Source: Achatina immaculata (Eukaryota; Mollusca; Gastropoda; Stylommatophora; Achatinidae). Taken from it: a stretch of 64,000 nt of DNA. The translations under genes were made by a program, and so were the position numbers. Where the stretch lies: NCBI GenBank assembly GCA_009760885.1, contig CM019692.1, positions 52,326,355 to 52,390,354 of the forward strand, given 5' to 3'. Under the pieces are notes generated by a model, which had not been told where the DNA came from, did no database searches, and saw nothing but the letters and a program-made list of their open reading frames with translations. Positions 22,101 to 29,739 of this stretch are shown in pieces. Every line of letters starts with the position of its first letter. The first letter of the stretch is position 1.

Positions 22101-23726
22101 ACGACCGGCACAGGGACAACCGCTACCACAGAATCCACCACGGCCGGCAATTTGACAACCGCTACCACAGAATACACCACGGCCGGGACAGGGACAACCG
22201 CTACCACAGAATCAACCACGACCGGCAATTTGACAACCGCTACCACAGAATCAACCACGACCGGCACAGGGACAACCGCTACCACAGAATACACCACGAC
22301 CGGCACAGGGACAACCGCTACCACAGAATCCACCACGGCCGGCAATTTGACAACCGCTACCACAGAATACACCACGGCCGGCACAGGGACAACCGCTACC
22401 ACAGAATCCACCACGACCGGCACAGGGACAACCGCTACCACAGAATCCACCACGGCCGGCACAGGGACAACCGCTACCACAGAATCCACCACGGCCGGCA
22501 CAGGGACAACCGCTACCACAGAATCCACCACAACCGGCAATTTGACAACCGCTACCACAGAATCCACTGCGACCGGCACAGGGACAACCGCTACCACAGA
22601 ATCCATCACAACCGGCAATTTGACAACCGCTTCCACAGAATCCACCACGACCGGCACAGGGACAACCGCTACCACAGAATCCACCACGGCCGGCAATTTG
22701 ACAACCGCTACCACAGAATACACCCCGGCCGGCACAGGGACAACCGCTACCACAGAATCCACCACGACCGGTAATTTGACAACCGTGACCACAGAATCAA
22801 CCACGACCGGCACAGGGACAACCGCTACCACAGAATCCACCACGACCGGTAATTTGACAACCGTGACCACAGAATCAACCACGACCGGCACAGGGACAAC
22901 CGCTACCACAGAATACACCACGGCCGGCACAGGGACAACCGCTACCAGAGAATCCACCACAACCGGCAATTTGACAACCACTACCACAGAATACACCACG
23001 ACCGGCACAGGGACAACCGCTACCACAGAATCCACCACGGCCGGCAATTTGACAACCGCTACCACAGAATACACCACGGCCGGCACAGGGACAACCGCTA
23101 CCACAGAATCCACCACGACCGGCACAGGGACAACCGCTACCACAGAATCCACCACGGCCGGCACAGGGACAACCGCTACCACAGAATCCACCACGGCCGG
23201 CACAGGGACAACCGCTACCACAGAATACACCACGGCCGGCACAGGGACAACCGCTACCACAGAATCAACCACGACCGGCACAGGGACAACCGCTACCACA
23301 GAATCAACCACGACCGGCACAGGGACAACCGCTACCACAGAATCAACCACGGCCGGCACAGGGACAACCGCTACCACAGAATCAACCACGGCCGGCACAG
23401 GGACAACCGCTACCACAGAATCAACCACGACCGGCACAGGGACAACCGCTACCACAGAATCCGTCACGACCGGCAATTTGACAACCGCTACCACAGAATC
23501 CACCACAACCGGCAATTTGACAACCACTACCACAGAATCCACCACAGCCAGCACAGGGACAACCGCTACCACAGAATCCACCACAACCGGCAATTTGACA
23601 ACCGCTACCACAGAGTACACCACAACCGGCAATTTGACAACCGCTACCACAGAATCCACCACGGCCAGCACAGGGACAACCCCGACCACAGAGTCCGCCA
23701 CGGCTAGTGCGGTAACTGCTCCATAA
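1033..23726 (+). CDS. Gene A: hemomucin-like protein (APMAP/strictosidine-synthase-like propeller with giant mucin tail), 5' part outside window
   Basis: Spliced gene assembled from exons 1033-1167, 2738-2930 (or its duplicate 4350-4542), 8423-8525, 13068-13207 and 19731-23726. Exon phases join without a frameshift. The propeller part shows family motifs: R-ILAYNP, PKGLELTPD, VAEAGRAR, then LPGCPNYIRLSPFGTYWVGL and [10 protein letters not shown]. The last exon adds 1331 Thr-rich residues. By knowledge of the family, this propeller plus mucin tail is the layout of Drosophila hemomucin, a surface or secreted glycoprotein of haemocytes; APMAP is the vertebrate relative without the tail. The first half of the propeller and the N-terminus should lie left of base 1, since the complete paralogue B has five further exons there. 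A haemocyte or mucosal role is inference. Enzymatic activity cannot be judged from the fragment. Confidence 0.85.
2090..2322. repeat. 21-bp minisatellite in gene A intron
   Basis: About 11 copies of a 21-base unit containing CACATGTCTGACTGTCTGC. As 21 is a multiple of three, several frames stay open on both strands, but composition and context argue against coding. Confidence 0.9.
2382..3429 (+). repeat. 1-kb segmental duplication, copy 1 (contains exon 2738-2930)
   Basis: Matches 3994-5001 almost perfectly with offset 1612. The length difference (1048 against 1008 bases) is explained by the (ACTC)n tract at 3239-3346, which is shorter in copy 2. The near-absence of point changes means a very recent event or an assembly artefact. 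Confidence 0.9.
2738..2930 (+). CDS. Gene A exon (homologue of gene B exon 7), copy 1
   Basis: Acceptor CTTTCAG before 2738 and donor GTAAGT at 2931, 193 bp. Encodes INLVPGAVPQVTIFTDN, then the family signature LPGCPNYIRLSPFGTYWVGL, then a variable loop ending RARMQTVR. The gene B counterpart at 40207-40399 is also exactly 193 bp with the same phases. The exon lies inside a 1-kb segment repeated at 3994-5001, so the gene carries this exon twice. The sequence cannot tell which copy is spliced. Confidence 0.85.
3430..3993 (+). repeat. Dispersed repeat, two tandem units, between the duplicated segments
   Basis: Contains two related units beginning CTGTTGGCGAGATTTTTCAG and CTGCTGGCGAGACTCTTC, each running through 'ccacggcacctctgctctagaggcc' type sequence to 'aaactggc'. 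Close relatives in the same order lie at 32083-32600. It forms the spacer of the exon duplication and so may have mediated it. Class unknown; it resembles the untranslated start of a mollusc LINE. Confidence 0.65.
3994..5001 (+). repeat. 1-kb segmental duplication, copy 2 (contains exon 4350-4542)
   Basis: Second copy of 2382-3429. Its right edge after ATGATGGATG goes into unrelated sequence. Within it the (ACTC)n tract at 4850-4918 is about ten units shorter than in copy 1. Bases 5002-5900 hold no recognisable gene. Confidence 0.9.
4350..4542 (+). CDS. Gene A exon 7 homologue, duplicated copy 2
   Basis: Appears identical to the exon at 2738-2930, with the same CTTTCAG acceptor and GTAAGT donor, 1612 bp downstream. 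The exon starts at codon position 3 and ends on a codon boundary. Splicing copy 1 directly to copy 2 would therefore shift the frame and meet TGA after 15 codons. The two copies can only be used one at a time, and either choice gives the same protein. It is either a recent tandem duplication or an assembly duplicate. Confidence 0.7.
5905..7240 (-). mobile_element. Degenerate non-LTR retrotransposon (LINE family 1), reverse transcriptase part
   Basis: Minus-strand fragments read GVKQGCILSPLLFGIAIDF, then GLEINKEKTKIMKLLINNDG and EEVNQFVYLGSSIE (RT palm and thumb). At the 3' side they read GRSRETLKRTLLREA. Frames are broken by many changes. The 3' end sits at 5905-5940 next to a TATCTTA-like tail, as in the copies near 24.2-25 kb and 40.5 kb. 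It is a dead copy within the gene A intron. Confidence 0.8.
7241..7915. other. Intron sequence without recognisable gene
   Basis: AT-rich intron of gene A with poly-T runs and a (TTGTC)n-like stretch at about 7848-7885. Open frames here show no family resemblance I can name. Confidence 0.6.
7916..8058. repeat. 23-bp minisatellite
   Basis: About six copies of a 23-base unit with core CAGCAGATGTTGTGAAGGTG, one or two substitutions between copies. Confidence 0.88.
8085..8300 (+). repeat. Dispersed repeat 'TTTAGCAGACTCCACCACC' family, copy 1
   Basis: Shares CAATACTTCTTTAGCAGACT, CCACCACCATG and GGGGGTACCAAC with 58545-58770 (same strand) and, inverted, with 59570-59730; a weaker copy lies at 50200-50310. 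It lies just left of gene A exon 8423. Class unknown; probably a short non-autonomous element. Confidence 0.7.
8423..8525 (+). CDS. Gene A exon (homologue of gene B exon 8)
   Basis: Acceptor CTCTTCAG before 8423 and donor GTGAGC at 8526, 103 bp. Encodes TDSKEKIMTYYNRYGLAVEV then [13 protein letters not shown]. The gene B exon at 39535-39637 is also 103 bp and reads [20 protein letters not shown] then [13 protein letters not shown], so homology is unambiguous. This segment corresponds to the late APMAP propeller strand ending in the conserved (G/S)LHDP motif. Confidence 0.88.
8750..9348. repeat. 32-bp minisatellite interrupted by a LINE
   Basis: About 17 copies with core TTATTACCCATAAGGCACTG and GAGAGATATAG. 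Remnants continue at 10863-10925 after the LINE, showing that the LINE landed inside the array. Confidence 0.88.
9356..10856 (-). mobile_element. LINE family 2 fragment with target-site duplication
   Basis: Minus strand. It encodes, 5' to 3', WAIKNLKNGKSPGCDEITAK, YRTVALINHASKILLKII, RAGFRQGRGSRDHIFNIRLI, a YADDTVLL active-site motif, then a C-terminal part with ACETWALNK and NRKRGRPRRR. It is 5'-truncated and partly frameshifted. The flanks share GCCACTT (9349-9355 and 10857-10863), a likely 7-bp target-site duplication in the minisatellite. Confidence 0.85.
9379..11151. repeat. 1773-bp tandem duplication, copy 1
   Basis: Covers most of the LINE plus 10863-11151. Copy 2 follows directly at 11152. 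The junction microhomology is TTTGCCTCC, present at 9379, 11152 and 12925. No differences were seen in the parts compared. Confidence 0.9.
11152..12924. repeat. 1773-bp tandem duplication, copy 2 (second LINE copy)
   Basis: Head-to-tail repeat of 9379-11151, so the same LINE fragment (minus strand) recurs at 11152-12629 without its last 3' bases and without its own left target site. It lies in the same gene A intron, before exon 13068. Confidence 0.9.
13068..13207 (+). CDS. Gene A exon (homologue of gene B exon 9)
   Basis: Acceptor CTCACCAG before 13068 and donor GTGAGC at 13208, 140 bp. The first two bases complete a Gly codon. Encodes [20 protein letters not shown] and, near the end, TGRVPLYPRAGRVRTLETEIQ minus its first residue. 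It is the last propeller blade (family pattern: S, acidic/hydrophobic, DG-LY-G-, GR). It ends in phase 0, which fits the mucin exon at 19731. The gene B counterpart at 38591-38724 shares FDGLLYVGA. Confidence 0.85.
13208..14120. other. Gene A last intron, unremarkable part
   Basis: AT-rich sequence with poly-A and poly-T runs. No gene, RNA or clear repeat is recognised. Confidence 0.6.
14121..14340 (+). mobile_element. tRNA-derived SINE-like element
   Basis: The head carries an A-box-like TGTAGTGGCTAGCGCATG and a B-box-like GGTTCGAATTC about 40 bases later, as in Pol III promoters. An unrelated body follows. The end holds short tandem GTGGCCTAGATATGTGAAA units. The head is too diverged to fold as a functional tRNA by eye, so SINE is preferred to tRNA gene. 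Confidence 0.65.
14341..15187. other. Gene A last intron, no recognisable gene
   Basis: AT-rich sequence with poly-T and ATAAATATAATA tracts. Nothing supported. Confidence 0.55.
15188..15600. repeat. 45-bp minisatellite
   Basis: About nine copies with core GTACAGCTGGGACACAAGAC followed by AAAATCAGACTGCAGGCTAT. The 45-base period leaves frames open on both strands (97 aa forward, 170 aa reverse). These are artefacts of the period. Confidence 0.9.
15915..18100. repeat. 28-bp minisatellite with higher-order structure
   Basis: Roughly 78 copies with core CTACAAACTGCTCCTCTACT plus CTAAGCTT, rich in HindIII sites (AAGCTT). A block of about 0.9 kb is repeated (around 16150-17000 and 17045-17900). 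The array resumes at 18665-19315 between the duplicated mucin-exon starts. Confidence 0.9.
18100..19730 (+). repeat. Direct duplication spanning minisatellite end and mucin-exon start (offset about 1.2 kb)
   Basis: The stretch 18100-18665 recurs at about 19318-19880 with an offset of 1215-1218 bases. The three-base change comes from a (CAT)n tract. Each copy holds a unique-looking segment, a CAT tract, an apparent interspersed fragment and the mucin exon acceptor. Between the copies lies more of the 28-bp minisatellite (18665-19315). Confidence 0.85.
18516..18749 (+). pseudogene. Partial duplicate of the gene A mucin exon start, fused to minisatellite
   Basis: Bases 18516-18665 repeat the first 150 bases of the mucin exon, including the upstream acceptor (TTTTTTCCACAG). 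The frame reads IKLSRCEITEAEAEALRRRG and on to TTKTTKA. There it runs into the 28-bp minisatellite and gives STNCFSTVSFYKLLLYSK and a stop at 18749. The acceptor, phase and frame are intact, so it could act as an alternative last exon of about 77 residues with a hydrophobic end. It is more probably a by-product of unequal exchange. Confidence 0.6.
19731..23726 (+). CDS. Gene A terminal exon: 1331-residue mucin-like tail
   Basis: Acceptor TTTTCCACAG before 19731, phase 0, one open frame to the stop codon at 23724-23726. It starts IKLSRCEITEAEAEALRRRG, matching the start of gene B's last exon ([17 protein letters not shown]). It then becomes Thr-rich in three zones: 12-residue KTTKATTTKPTT repeats (about 19870-20060); 11-residue ASTTSTTESTT repeats (about 20100-20370); then about 85 copies of 13 residues such as TTATTESTTTGTG and TTATTESTTAGNL to about 23690. 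About 25 units end GNL before TT, making N-L-T sequons. The single Cys (residue 6) lies at the exon start; the repeats have none, and no membrane segment or GPI signal is visible. It ends SATASAVTAP. Heavy O-glycosylation is expected from composition. The near-equal open frame on the other strand is a by-product of the 39-bp period. Confidence 0.9.
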   Translation: MKLSRCEITEAEAEALRRRGSTQSTTKTTRKLTTKPTPATTRKPTTKTTKATTIKPTTKTTKATTTKPTTKTTKATTTKPTTKTTKATTTKPTTKTTKATTTKPTTKTTPTTTTTSSTTTTEFTTASTATTPTTESTTASTTSTTESTTASTTSTTESTTASATSTTESTTASTTSTTESTTASATSTTESTTASAATTSTTESTTASAATTPTTELTTAGTGTNATTEYTTTGTGTTATTESTTAGTGTTATTESTTAGTGTTTNTESTTTGTGTTATTESTTAGTGTTVTTESTTAGTGTTATTESTTAGTGTTATTESTTTGTGTTATTESTTTGNLTTVTTESTTTGTGTTATTESTTTGNLTTVTTESTTTGTGTTATTESTTTGNLTTATTELTTTGTGTTATTESTTTGTGTTVTTEYTTTSNLTTATTESTTTGTGTTATTESTMTGTGTTVTTESTTTGTGTTATTEYTTTGTGTTATTESTTTGNLTTATTEYTTAGTGTTATTESTTTGTGTTATTESTTTGNLTTVTTESTTTGTGTTATTESTTAGTGTTATTESTTAGNLTTATTEYTTAGTGTTATTESTTTGTGTTATTESTTAGNLTTATTEYTTAGTGTTATTESTTTGNLTTATTESTTTGTGTTATTEYTTTGTGTTATTESTTTGNLTTATTESTTAGTGTTATTESTTTGTGTTATTEYTTTGNLTTVTTESTTTGTGTTATTESTTAGTGTTATTESTTAGNLTTATTEYTTAGTGTTATTESTTTGTGTTATTESTTTGTGTTATTESTTAGNLTTATTEYTTAGTGTTATTESTTTGNLTTATTESTTTGTGTTATTEYTTTGTGTTATTESTTAGNLTTATTEYTTAGTGTTATTESTTTGTGTTATTESTTAGTGTTATTESTTAGTGTTATTESTTTGNLTTATTESTATGTGTTATTESITTGNLTTASTESTTTGTGTTATTESTTAGNLTTATTEYTPAGTGTTATTESTTTGNLTTVTTESTTTGTGTTATTESTTTGNLTTVTTESTTTGTGTTATTEYTTAGTGTTATRESTTTGNLTTTTTEYTTTGTGTTATTESTTAGNLTTATTEYTTAGTGTTATTESTTTGTGTTATTESTTAGTGTTATTESTTAGTGTTATTEYTTAGTGTTATTESTTTGTGTTATTESTTTGTGTTATTESTTAGTGTTATTESTTAGTGTTATTESTTTGTGTTATTESVTTGNLTTATTESTTTGNLTTTTTESTTASTGTTATTESTTTGNLTTATTEYTTTGNLTTATTESTTASTGTTPTTESATASAVTAP

Positions 23727-23773
23727 CTGGAATGTTGAAGCTAACAACTGCCAACCACAGAACTAATCAGTCA

Positions 23774-23779
23774 AATAAA
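23774..23779 (+). promoter_or_regulatory. Putative polyadenylation signal of gene A
   Basis: A canonical AATAAA hexamer lies 48 bases after the gene A stop codon. Its position fits a short 3' UTR. No transcript evidence is available. Confidence 0.5.
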
Positions 23780-24129
23780 TGCAGAACTACGGATCCCTGC
23801 TGACAGTGGTTCTCAAAGAAGAGGCAGATGGCTCCTGAGGGACGAATTTCAAAACAGGGCTGGGGATGGGGACATTCTTTGGAAAATTATCCTGCGTATA
23901 TTGTCCTCGTATATTAAAAAAATTACCAGCATAAAAGAATTTGTAACTGTGAATTTTCTTTCCGGATGATGATTTAACATGTAGCGGAGGCTTTGGGGGC
24001 AGTCTGGGTTGGAAATGGAGAACCACAATCTGGAATGTTCAGAACCTCGGCTGTAGAATTTTTTGAAACGCTGAAAAGTAACTAAGCGGCATGCGGAAAG
24101 AGATCTTACGATAGAGCAACATGGACTGA

Positions 24130-25110
24130 TAAAGTAACTAAAATAATCATGAAGTATTAACACATCTGGAAGCATAATACAAAATATATAAAGATCTAGA
24201 AACATAATACAGAATATATAAAGATCTAGCAACATAATCTTATATCTTATATCTTATATCCTTCCCGTGCCGTTAAACGTCACATAGGGCTCGCAAGGTA
24301 GTTCGCCAGTTTTTCCTGTCTTCGGCGAGTCTTTCAACCTCATCAAGGGATTTTATGCCTGTTAATTTCTCGCAGAGAAACAATACAGAATAAATAAAGA
24401 TCTAGAAACATAATACAGAATATATAAAGATCTAGAAACATAATACAAAATATATGACGACCTAGAAACATCTTATATCTTATCTTTATCTTATATCTTA
24501 TATCCTTCCCGTGCCGTTAAACGTCACATAGGGCTCGCAAGGTAGTTCGCCAGTTTTTCCTGTCTTCGGCGAGTCTTTCAACCTCATCAAGGGATTTTAT
24601 GCCTGTTAATTTCTCGCAGAGAAACAATACAGAATAAATAAAGATCTAGAAACATAATACAGAATATATAAAGATCTAGAAACATAATACAAAATATATG
24701 ACGACCTAGAAACATCTTATATCTTATCTTATCTTATATCCTTCCCGTGCCGTTAAACGTCACATAGGGCTAGCAAAGTAATTCGCCAGTTTTTCCTGTC
24801 TTCGGCGAGTCTTTCAACCTCATCAAGGGATTTTATGCCTGTTAATTTGGCCTCTCTTAACAATGTCCTCTTCAGAGTTTCACGCGGTCTGCCTCTTTTT
24901 CTTCGGCCTGTTGTGTTCCACTTGATAGCTTGTTTTGGGATTCTCTGATCATTTCTTCTCATGATAAGAAACATAATACAAAATATATAAAGATCTAGAA
25001 ACATAATACAGAATATATAAAGACCTAGAAACATAATATAAAATATATAAAGATCTAGAAATATAATATAAAATATGCGCATATAAAGATCTAGAAACAT
25101 AAGACAATGA
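24130..25110 (-). repeat. 30-bp minisatellite mixed with three LINE 3' ends
   Basis: A 30-base unit (AAAGATCTAGAAACATAATA plus ten bases) alternates with copies of the LINE family 1 3' end at about 24240-24380, 24490-24620 and 24735-24965, at roughly 245-bp spacing. The longest copy encodes GRRKRGRPRETLKRTLLREA and ITLLALCDV on the minus strand. Tails are TATCTTA-type tracts. Confidence 0.8.
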
Positions 25111-25439
25111 AGCGACTCCAGTGTAGTTTACCTGTTGGATGGACGATAAATGAAAACACATTTTCACTTCGGTCTAGGTTCATCAATACCCAACGTTAAC
25201 TGTGGAAAACGATCGCTTTTTTTAACAATTAGATCATTTCATGGAAAAGTTAAATATTTTTTACTTAAAAAAACTAAATATGTCTGTGGAAATATAAGTA
25301 ACAAGGCAGCTGAATAAATTTGTAAACAGAGAACTAACAGAAACAATGCAGACTTACACAGAATGGATTCCGTCTGGATGAATGAATGAACTGAAAAATA
25401 TAAGAATATATAAAATATTTCTTTTTTTTTAGTGCAGTC

Positions 25440-25443
25440 TTTT

Positions 25444-25480
<37 letters not shown>

Positions 25481-26510
25481 CTCTCCCTCTTTCTCTTGCT
25501 CTCTTTTTTCTCTCTTTCTCCCTCGCTCATTATGTTTCTCAATGTTTTTATTTCTCCCTCTCTCTTGCCTTCTCTCTCTCCCTCCCTCTCCCTCTCCCTC
25601 ACTCTCTCTTTTTTCCGTCCCTCTTTCCCTTGCTCTCTCTCTCATTATTTCCCAATGTTGTTCTTTCTCCCCCTATCTCTCCCCCTCTCTCTCTCCTTCT
25701 CTCACTCCCTCTCTCTCCATCCCTCTCTCTCTCTTTTTTCCGTCCCTCTTTCTCTTGCTCTCTTTCTTCTCTCTTTCTCCCTCGCTCATTATCTTTCTCA
25801 ATGTTTTTCTTTCTCTTCTCTCTCACTCTCCCTCCTTCTTTCTCTTCCTCTCTCTTTCTCTCCCTCTCTCTCTCTTTCCTTCCCTCTATCTCTTGCTCTC
25901 TTTCTCTCTCGCTCATTATCTTTCTCAGTGTTTTTCTTTCTCTCCTCTCTCCTTCTCTCTCCTCCTCTCACTCTCTCTCCCTCTTTCTCTCTCTCCCTCT
26001 CCTTCACCTCCCTCACTCTCCCCTCTCCCTCTCTCTTTTTCCCTCCCTCTTTCTCTTGCTCTCTTTCTTCTTTCTTTCTCTCTCGCTCATTATCTCTCAA
26101 TGTTTTTCTTTCTCCTCCTCTCTCTCTCCTTCTCTTTCTCCCTCTCTCCCTATCCCTCCCCTCTCTCACTCTCCACCTTCTTTCTCTCTCTCCCTCTCCC
26201 TCTCTCTCTGTTTTTCCCTCCCTCTTTCTCTGCTCTCTTTCTTCTCTCTTTCTCTCGCTCATTATCTTTCTCAATGTTTTTCTTTCTCTCTCTCCCTCCT
26301 TCTCTCTCCCTCTCTCTCACTCTCCCTCTCTCTCTCTTTTTCCCTCCCTCTTTCTCTTGCTCCCTTCCTTCTCTCTTTCCCTCTCGCTCGTTATCTTTCT
26401 CAATGTTTTTCTTTCTCACTCTCTCTGGCTCTCTTATTTCTCTTTGTACCTCTCTCTCTCTCTATTTCTTCTCTCTTTCTGTCTGTTTCTTCACTCTGTA
26501 TAACTCTATT
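25440..26510. repeat. 1-kb polypyrimidine (CT-rich) tract with higher-order repeats
   Basis: Almost only C and T on the + strand, in units ending CTCGCTCATTATCTTTCTCA and ATGTTTTTCTTTCTC at roughly 180-230-base spacing. Long Leu/Ser and Arg/Glu frames are open on both strands and are low-complexity artefacts. The preceding 25110-25440 and following 26510-26860 hold nothing recognisable. Confidence 0.9.
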
Positions 26511-26859
26511 GTTTCTTTCATTATCATGGGCAGATCCATTCAGGGTTCATTCATTCACAGACATGAAATGATTTATGTAGAAAATAGGTTTATTTGTTTT
26601 CCAGTTCCAATCAATGACGAGAGATGAACTAATAAATTTTGAAATTCTCGTATCAAACCCGCACTTGTTTCTTATTAATATTTAACGACCGCGAGGGATG
26701 TAAATTAGTCTGCATTTATTTATTGATTTTGGGTTATACATTTATAGTTAATTAATTTATTATCATTATGAATTATATATATATACTATGCGCACGAAAT
26801 ACTAAGGTTTTTTGCTTTTATTTTTCATGCTGAATGTGTATTTTGCATGAATTTCTTTT

Positions 26860-27080
26860 ATGTTGGTCTCGTCGGCAATTTGTTTGTTATGTTTTGGATC
26901 TGAGCTTTGGTCTGGGATCTCTACCATGTGTGTGAGGCAAGCCTTTTGTTTGTTATGTTTTAGATCTGAGCTTTGGTCTGGGATCTCTGCCATGTGTGTG
27001 AGGCAAGCCTCTTGTTTGTTATGTTTTAGATCTGAGCTTTGGTCTGGGATCTCTACCATGTGTGTGAGGCAAGCCTCTTG
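26860..27080. repeat. 66-bp tandem repeat, about three copies
   Basis: Unit contains TTTGTTTGTTATGTTTTAGA then GAGCTTTGGTCTGGGATCTC and GTGTGTGAGGCAAGCC. Bases 27081-27800 hold no recognisable gene. Confidence 0.88.
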
Positions 27081-27809
27081 TTATTTTGTCGTCGGTTCTG
27101 ATTCTAGGGATTGTCAGATGATGAGGCTCCACTACCCTTGCTCTGTAACAGCCTTAACGACCACATGCTCGATACGCTGTGCTGAAGATAAATTACCTCC
27201 ACGGTGAGACGTAATGGATTACAGTCTCACACAGGGTTGTCAGTCACTGGATGCGGGACAGAATAGGTTACTACAAGCATCTCAGTCCCGTAGGATACTG
27301 GACTTCGCATAGAATGAAAAGAAAAAAAATTATTACTTTCTTTTTTTCTTTCTTTCTTTCTAGTACAAACAGACTGTTCCAGGATGTTTTACTCATACTA
27401 GCATGACACAGCGGATGTTAACTTTTCGATCGCTACGCCGAAAACTGTTAAAACAAATTAGATATGACAACTCGTGACGTAATTAGATGACAATATTTTG
27501 GCTTCGACCTTCATCATACAAAGACAGATTTACGAGTATATTCGTATATACCGAATCGTTGTTCGTTGATGAGAAAATCTGTTTCGCCGCAGTCGCACGG
27601 GATTCCCGTATGTACTCCCATTCTAGCCAGAGTGGGTGTGGCAGACAGCACAGACACTCCAAGCGCTAGCGACAATTTCCGTTGTAGATCTCCTAGAATT
27701 TTGCCATCAAGTCTACTAGTTTTTGCAATTTACAACTGCCAAAAGGATTTTTAAAGCGCGCAACAACGCACATAGACATTCGGTCATAGAATCCGGAACG
27801 TTCTGTCCC

Positions 27810-28275
27810 ACTATCTAGAGACCAGGAGGTTCTATCCTACAATCTAGAGACCAGGAAGTTCTGTCCCATTATCTAGAGACTAGGACATTCTCTCCCACTA
27901 TCTAAAGACTAGGAAGTTCTCTCCCACTATCTAAAGACCGGGAAGTTCTCTCCCATTATCTAGAGACTAGGACATTCTCTCCCACTATCTAGAGACTAGG
28001 AAGTTCTCTTCCACTATCTAGAGACTAGGACGTTCTCTCCCACTATCTAAAGACAACTGCGTTCTCTCCCACTATCTAGAGACCAGGACGTTCTCTCCCA
28101 CTATCTAGAGACTAGGACGTTCTCTCCCACTATCTAGAAACTAGGAGGTTCTCTCCCACTATCTAGAGACCAGGACGTTCTCTCCCACTATCTAGAAACT
28201 AGGACGTTCTCTCCCACTATCTAGAGACAAGGACGTTCTGTCGCACTATTCCACTGTCTAGAGACCAGGATGGAG
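27810..28275. repeat. 29-bp minisatellite
   Basis: About 15 copies with core GTTCTCTCCCACTATCTAGA then GACTAGGAC. Confidence 0.9.
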
Positions 28276-28279
28276 ATTT

Positions 28280-28400
28280 ATGAGAAAAAAAATCCCTATC
28301 ACTTCTGACTGGACTGGAACCTACACCCTCTACCCCTCCTCCTACCCGAAGTGAATGTCTAACCCCGAGATCATGCCCACTCCCCTCCTCAGTGTAATAC
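28280..28400 (-). mobile_element. tRNA-derived SINE-like element, reverse
   Basis: On the minus strand an A-box-like TGATCTCGGGGTTAGACATT precedes a B-box GGTTCCAGTCC, then a short T/A-rich end. It abuts the 29-bp minisatellite. Confidence 0.5.
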
Positions 28401-28547
28401 ATCTTACAGTAAATATAAATAAGATATAACATTTATAGCATATAGAAAAACTTCGATTTATCGGACGTGCCTAGCACTCTCTTGTGTGAATCGGAAACAC
28501 GGACATCAACTTCAAGTCACAAGATCTTACACCTTAAGTAACATCTT

Positions 28548-29175
28548 AACCAACAGCTTAACCAACAACTTAACCAACAGCTTAACCAACAACTTAACCA
28601 ACAACCTAACCAACAACCTAACCAACAACTTAACCAACAACTTAACCAACAACTTAACCAACAACCTAACCAACAACTTAACAAACAACTTAACCAACAA
28701 CTTAACCAACAACCTAACCAACAACTTAACAAACAACTTAACCAACAACTTAACCAACAACTTAACCAACAACTTAACAAACAACTTAACCAACAACTTA
28801 ACCAACAACTTAACCAACAACTTAACAAACAACTTAACCAACAACCTAACCAACAACTTAACAAACAACTTAACCAACAACTTAACCAACTTAACCAACA
28901 CCTAACCAACAACTTAACAAACAACTTAACCAACAACTTAACCAACAACTTAACCAACAACTTAACAAACAACTTAACCAACAACTTAACCAACAACTTA
29001 ACAAACAACTTAACAAACAACTTAACCAACAACTTAACCAACAACCTAACCAACAACTTAACAAACAACTTAACCAACAACTTAACCAACAACTTAACCA
29101 ACATCTTAACCAACACTTTAACCAACACTTTAACCAGCACCTTAACCAGCAGCACCTTAACCAACACCTTGACCA
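28548..29175. repeat. 12-bp tandem array (AACTTAACCAAC)n
   Basis: About 52 copies, mostly AACTTAACCAAC with AACCTAACCAAC and AACTTAACAAAC variants. All three frames stay open for long distances (NLTN, VKLL or LSCW repeats). Most likely a non-coding satellite. Confidence 0.92.
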
Positions 29176-29454
29176 ACACAGCCAAGTAATGAAGAAAAAA
29201 AACCAGGACAAAGAAACAAAGACTAAGACTAAAACAAAGGACGGAAATTCTAATAAATTCCCGGGCCTACAAATAGGAAAACTGTTTGCTGTTAATTTGG
29301 TCCATGATGCAAATCCGGTATTTGTGGAACCAGTCGTGAAAGACGCTGTTGAACAACTTGATCTGTCAGATGTTCAGACGACAGCATATATGGTGGGTCC
29401 CGGTCTCTTGTCAAACTTTCCTAGTCCGCGGGAAACATCTTTCACGTTTGTACT

Positions 29455-29467
29455 GCTGCTGCTGCTG

Positions 29468-29500
<33 letters not shown>

Positions 29501-29698
29501 AATAATAATAATAATACCAATAATAATAATGCCAGTATAAAAGTCACCATGATGTAGCAGTCCAGCTTATGATCGATGTGTCTAAAACTTTGTCTCTGTG
29601 AGACCCCTGCAGCAATTTATGAAAGTTCAGAAGAGAAGGGCAGGACTTTCACTGTTTGAAAATAAAGTTTGTTTATTCTCCTCTCTTCTTCTTCTTCT

Positions 29699-29739
<41 letters not shown>

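Noticed and set aside
19697..23701. 1334-codon open frame on the minus strand opposite the mucin exon
   Set aside because: The 39-bp period keeps the opposite frame open. Its VVAVVPVP repeats have no family, while the plus frame has a conserved exon start, acceptor, phase match to the propeller and a homologue in gene B.
25432..26627. Long Leu/Ser open frames (over 300 codons) and Arg/Glu frames opposite
   Set aside because: These are translations of a CT-rich tract. Three overlapping frames are open at once, and there is no conserved start, splice or domain.
27810..28275. Regular repeats that might suggest a CRISPR array
   Set aside because: Units are directly adjacent with no unique spacers, and the window is clearly eukaryotic. 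The same applies to the other arrays.
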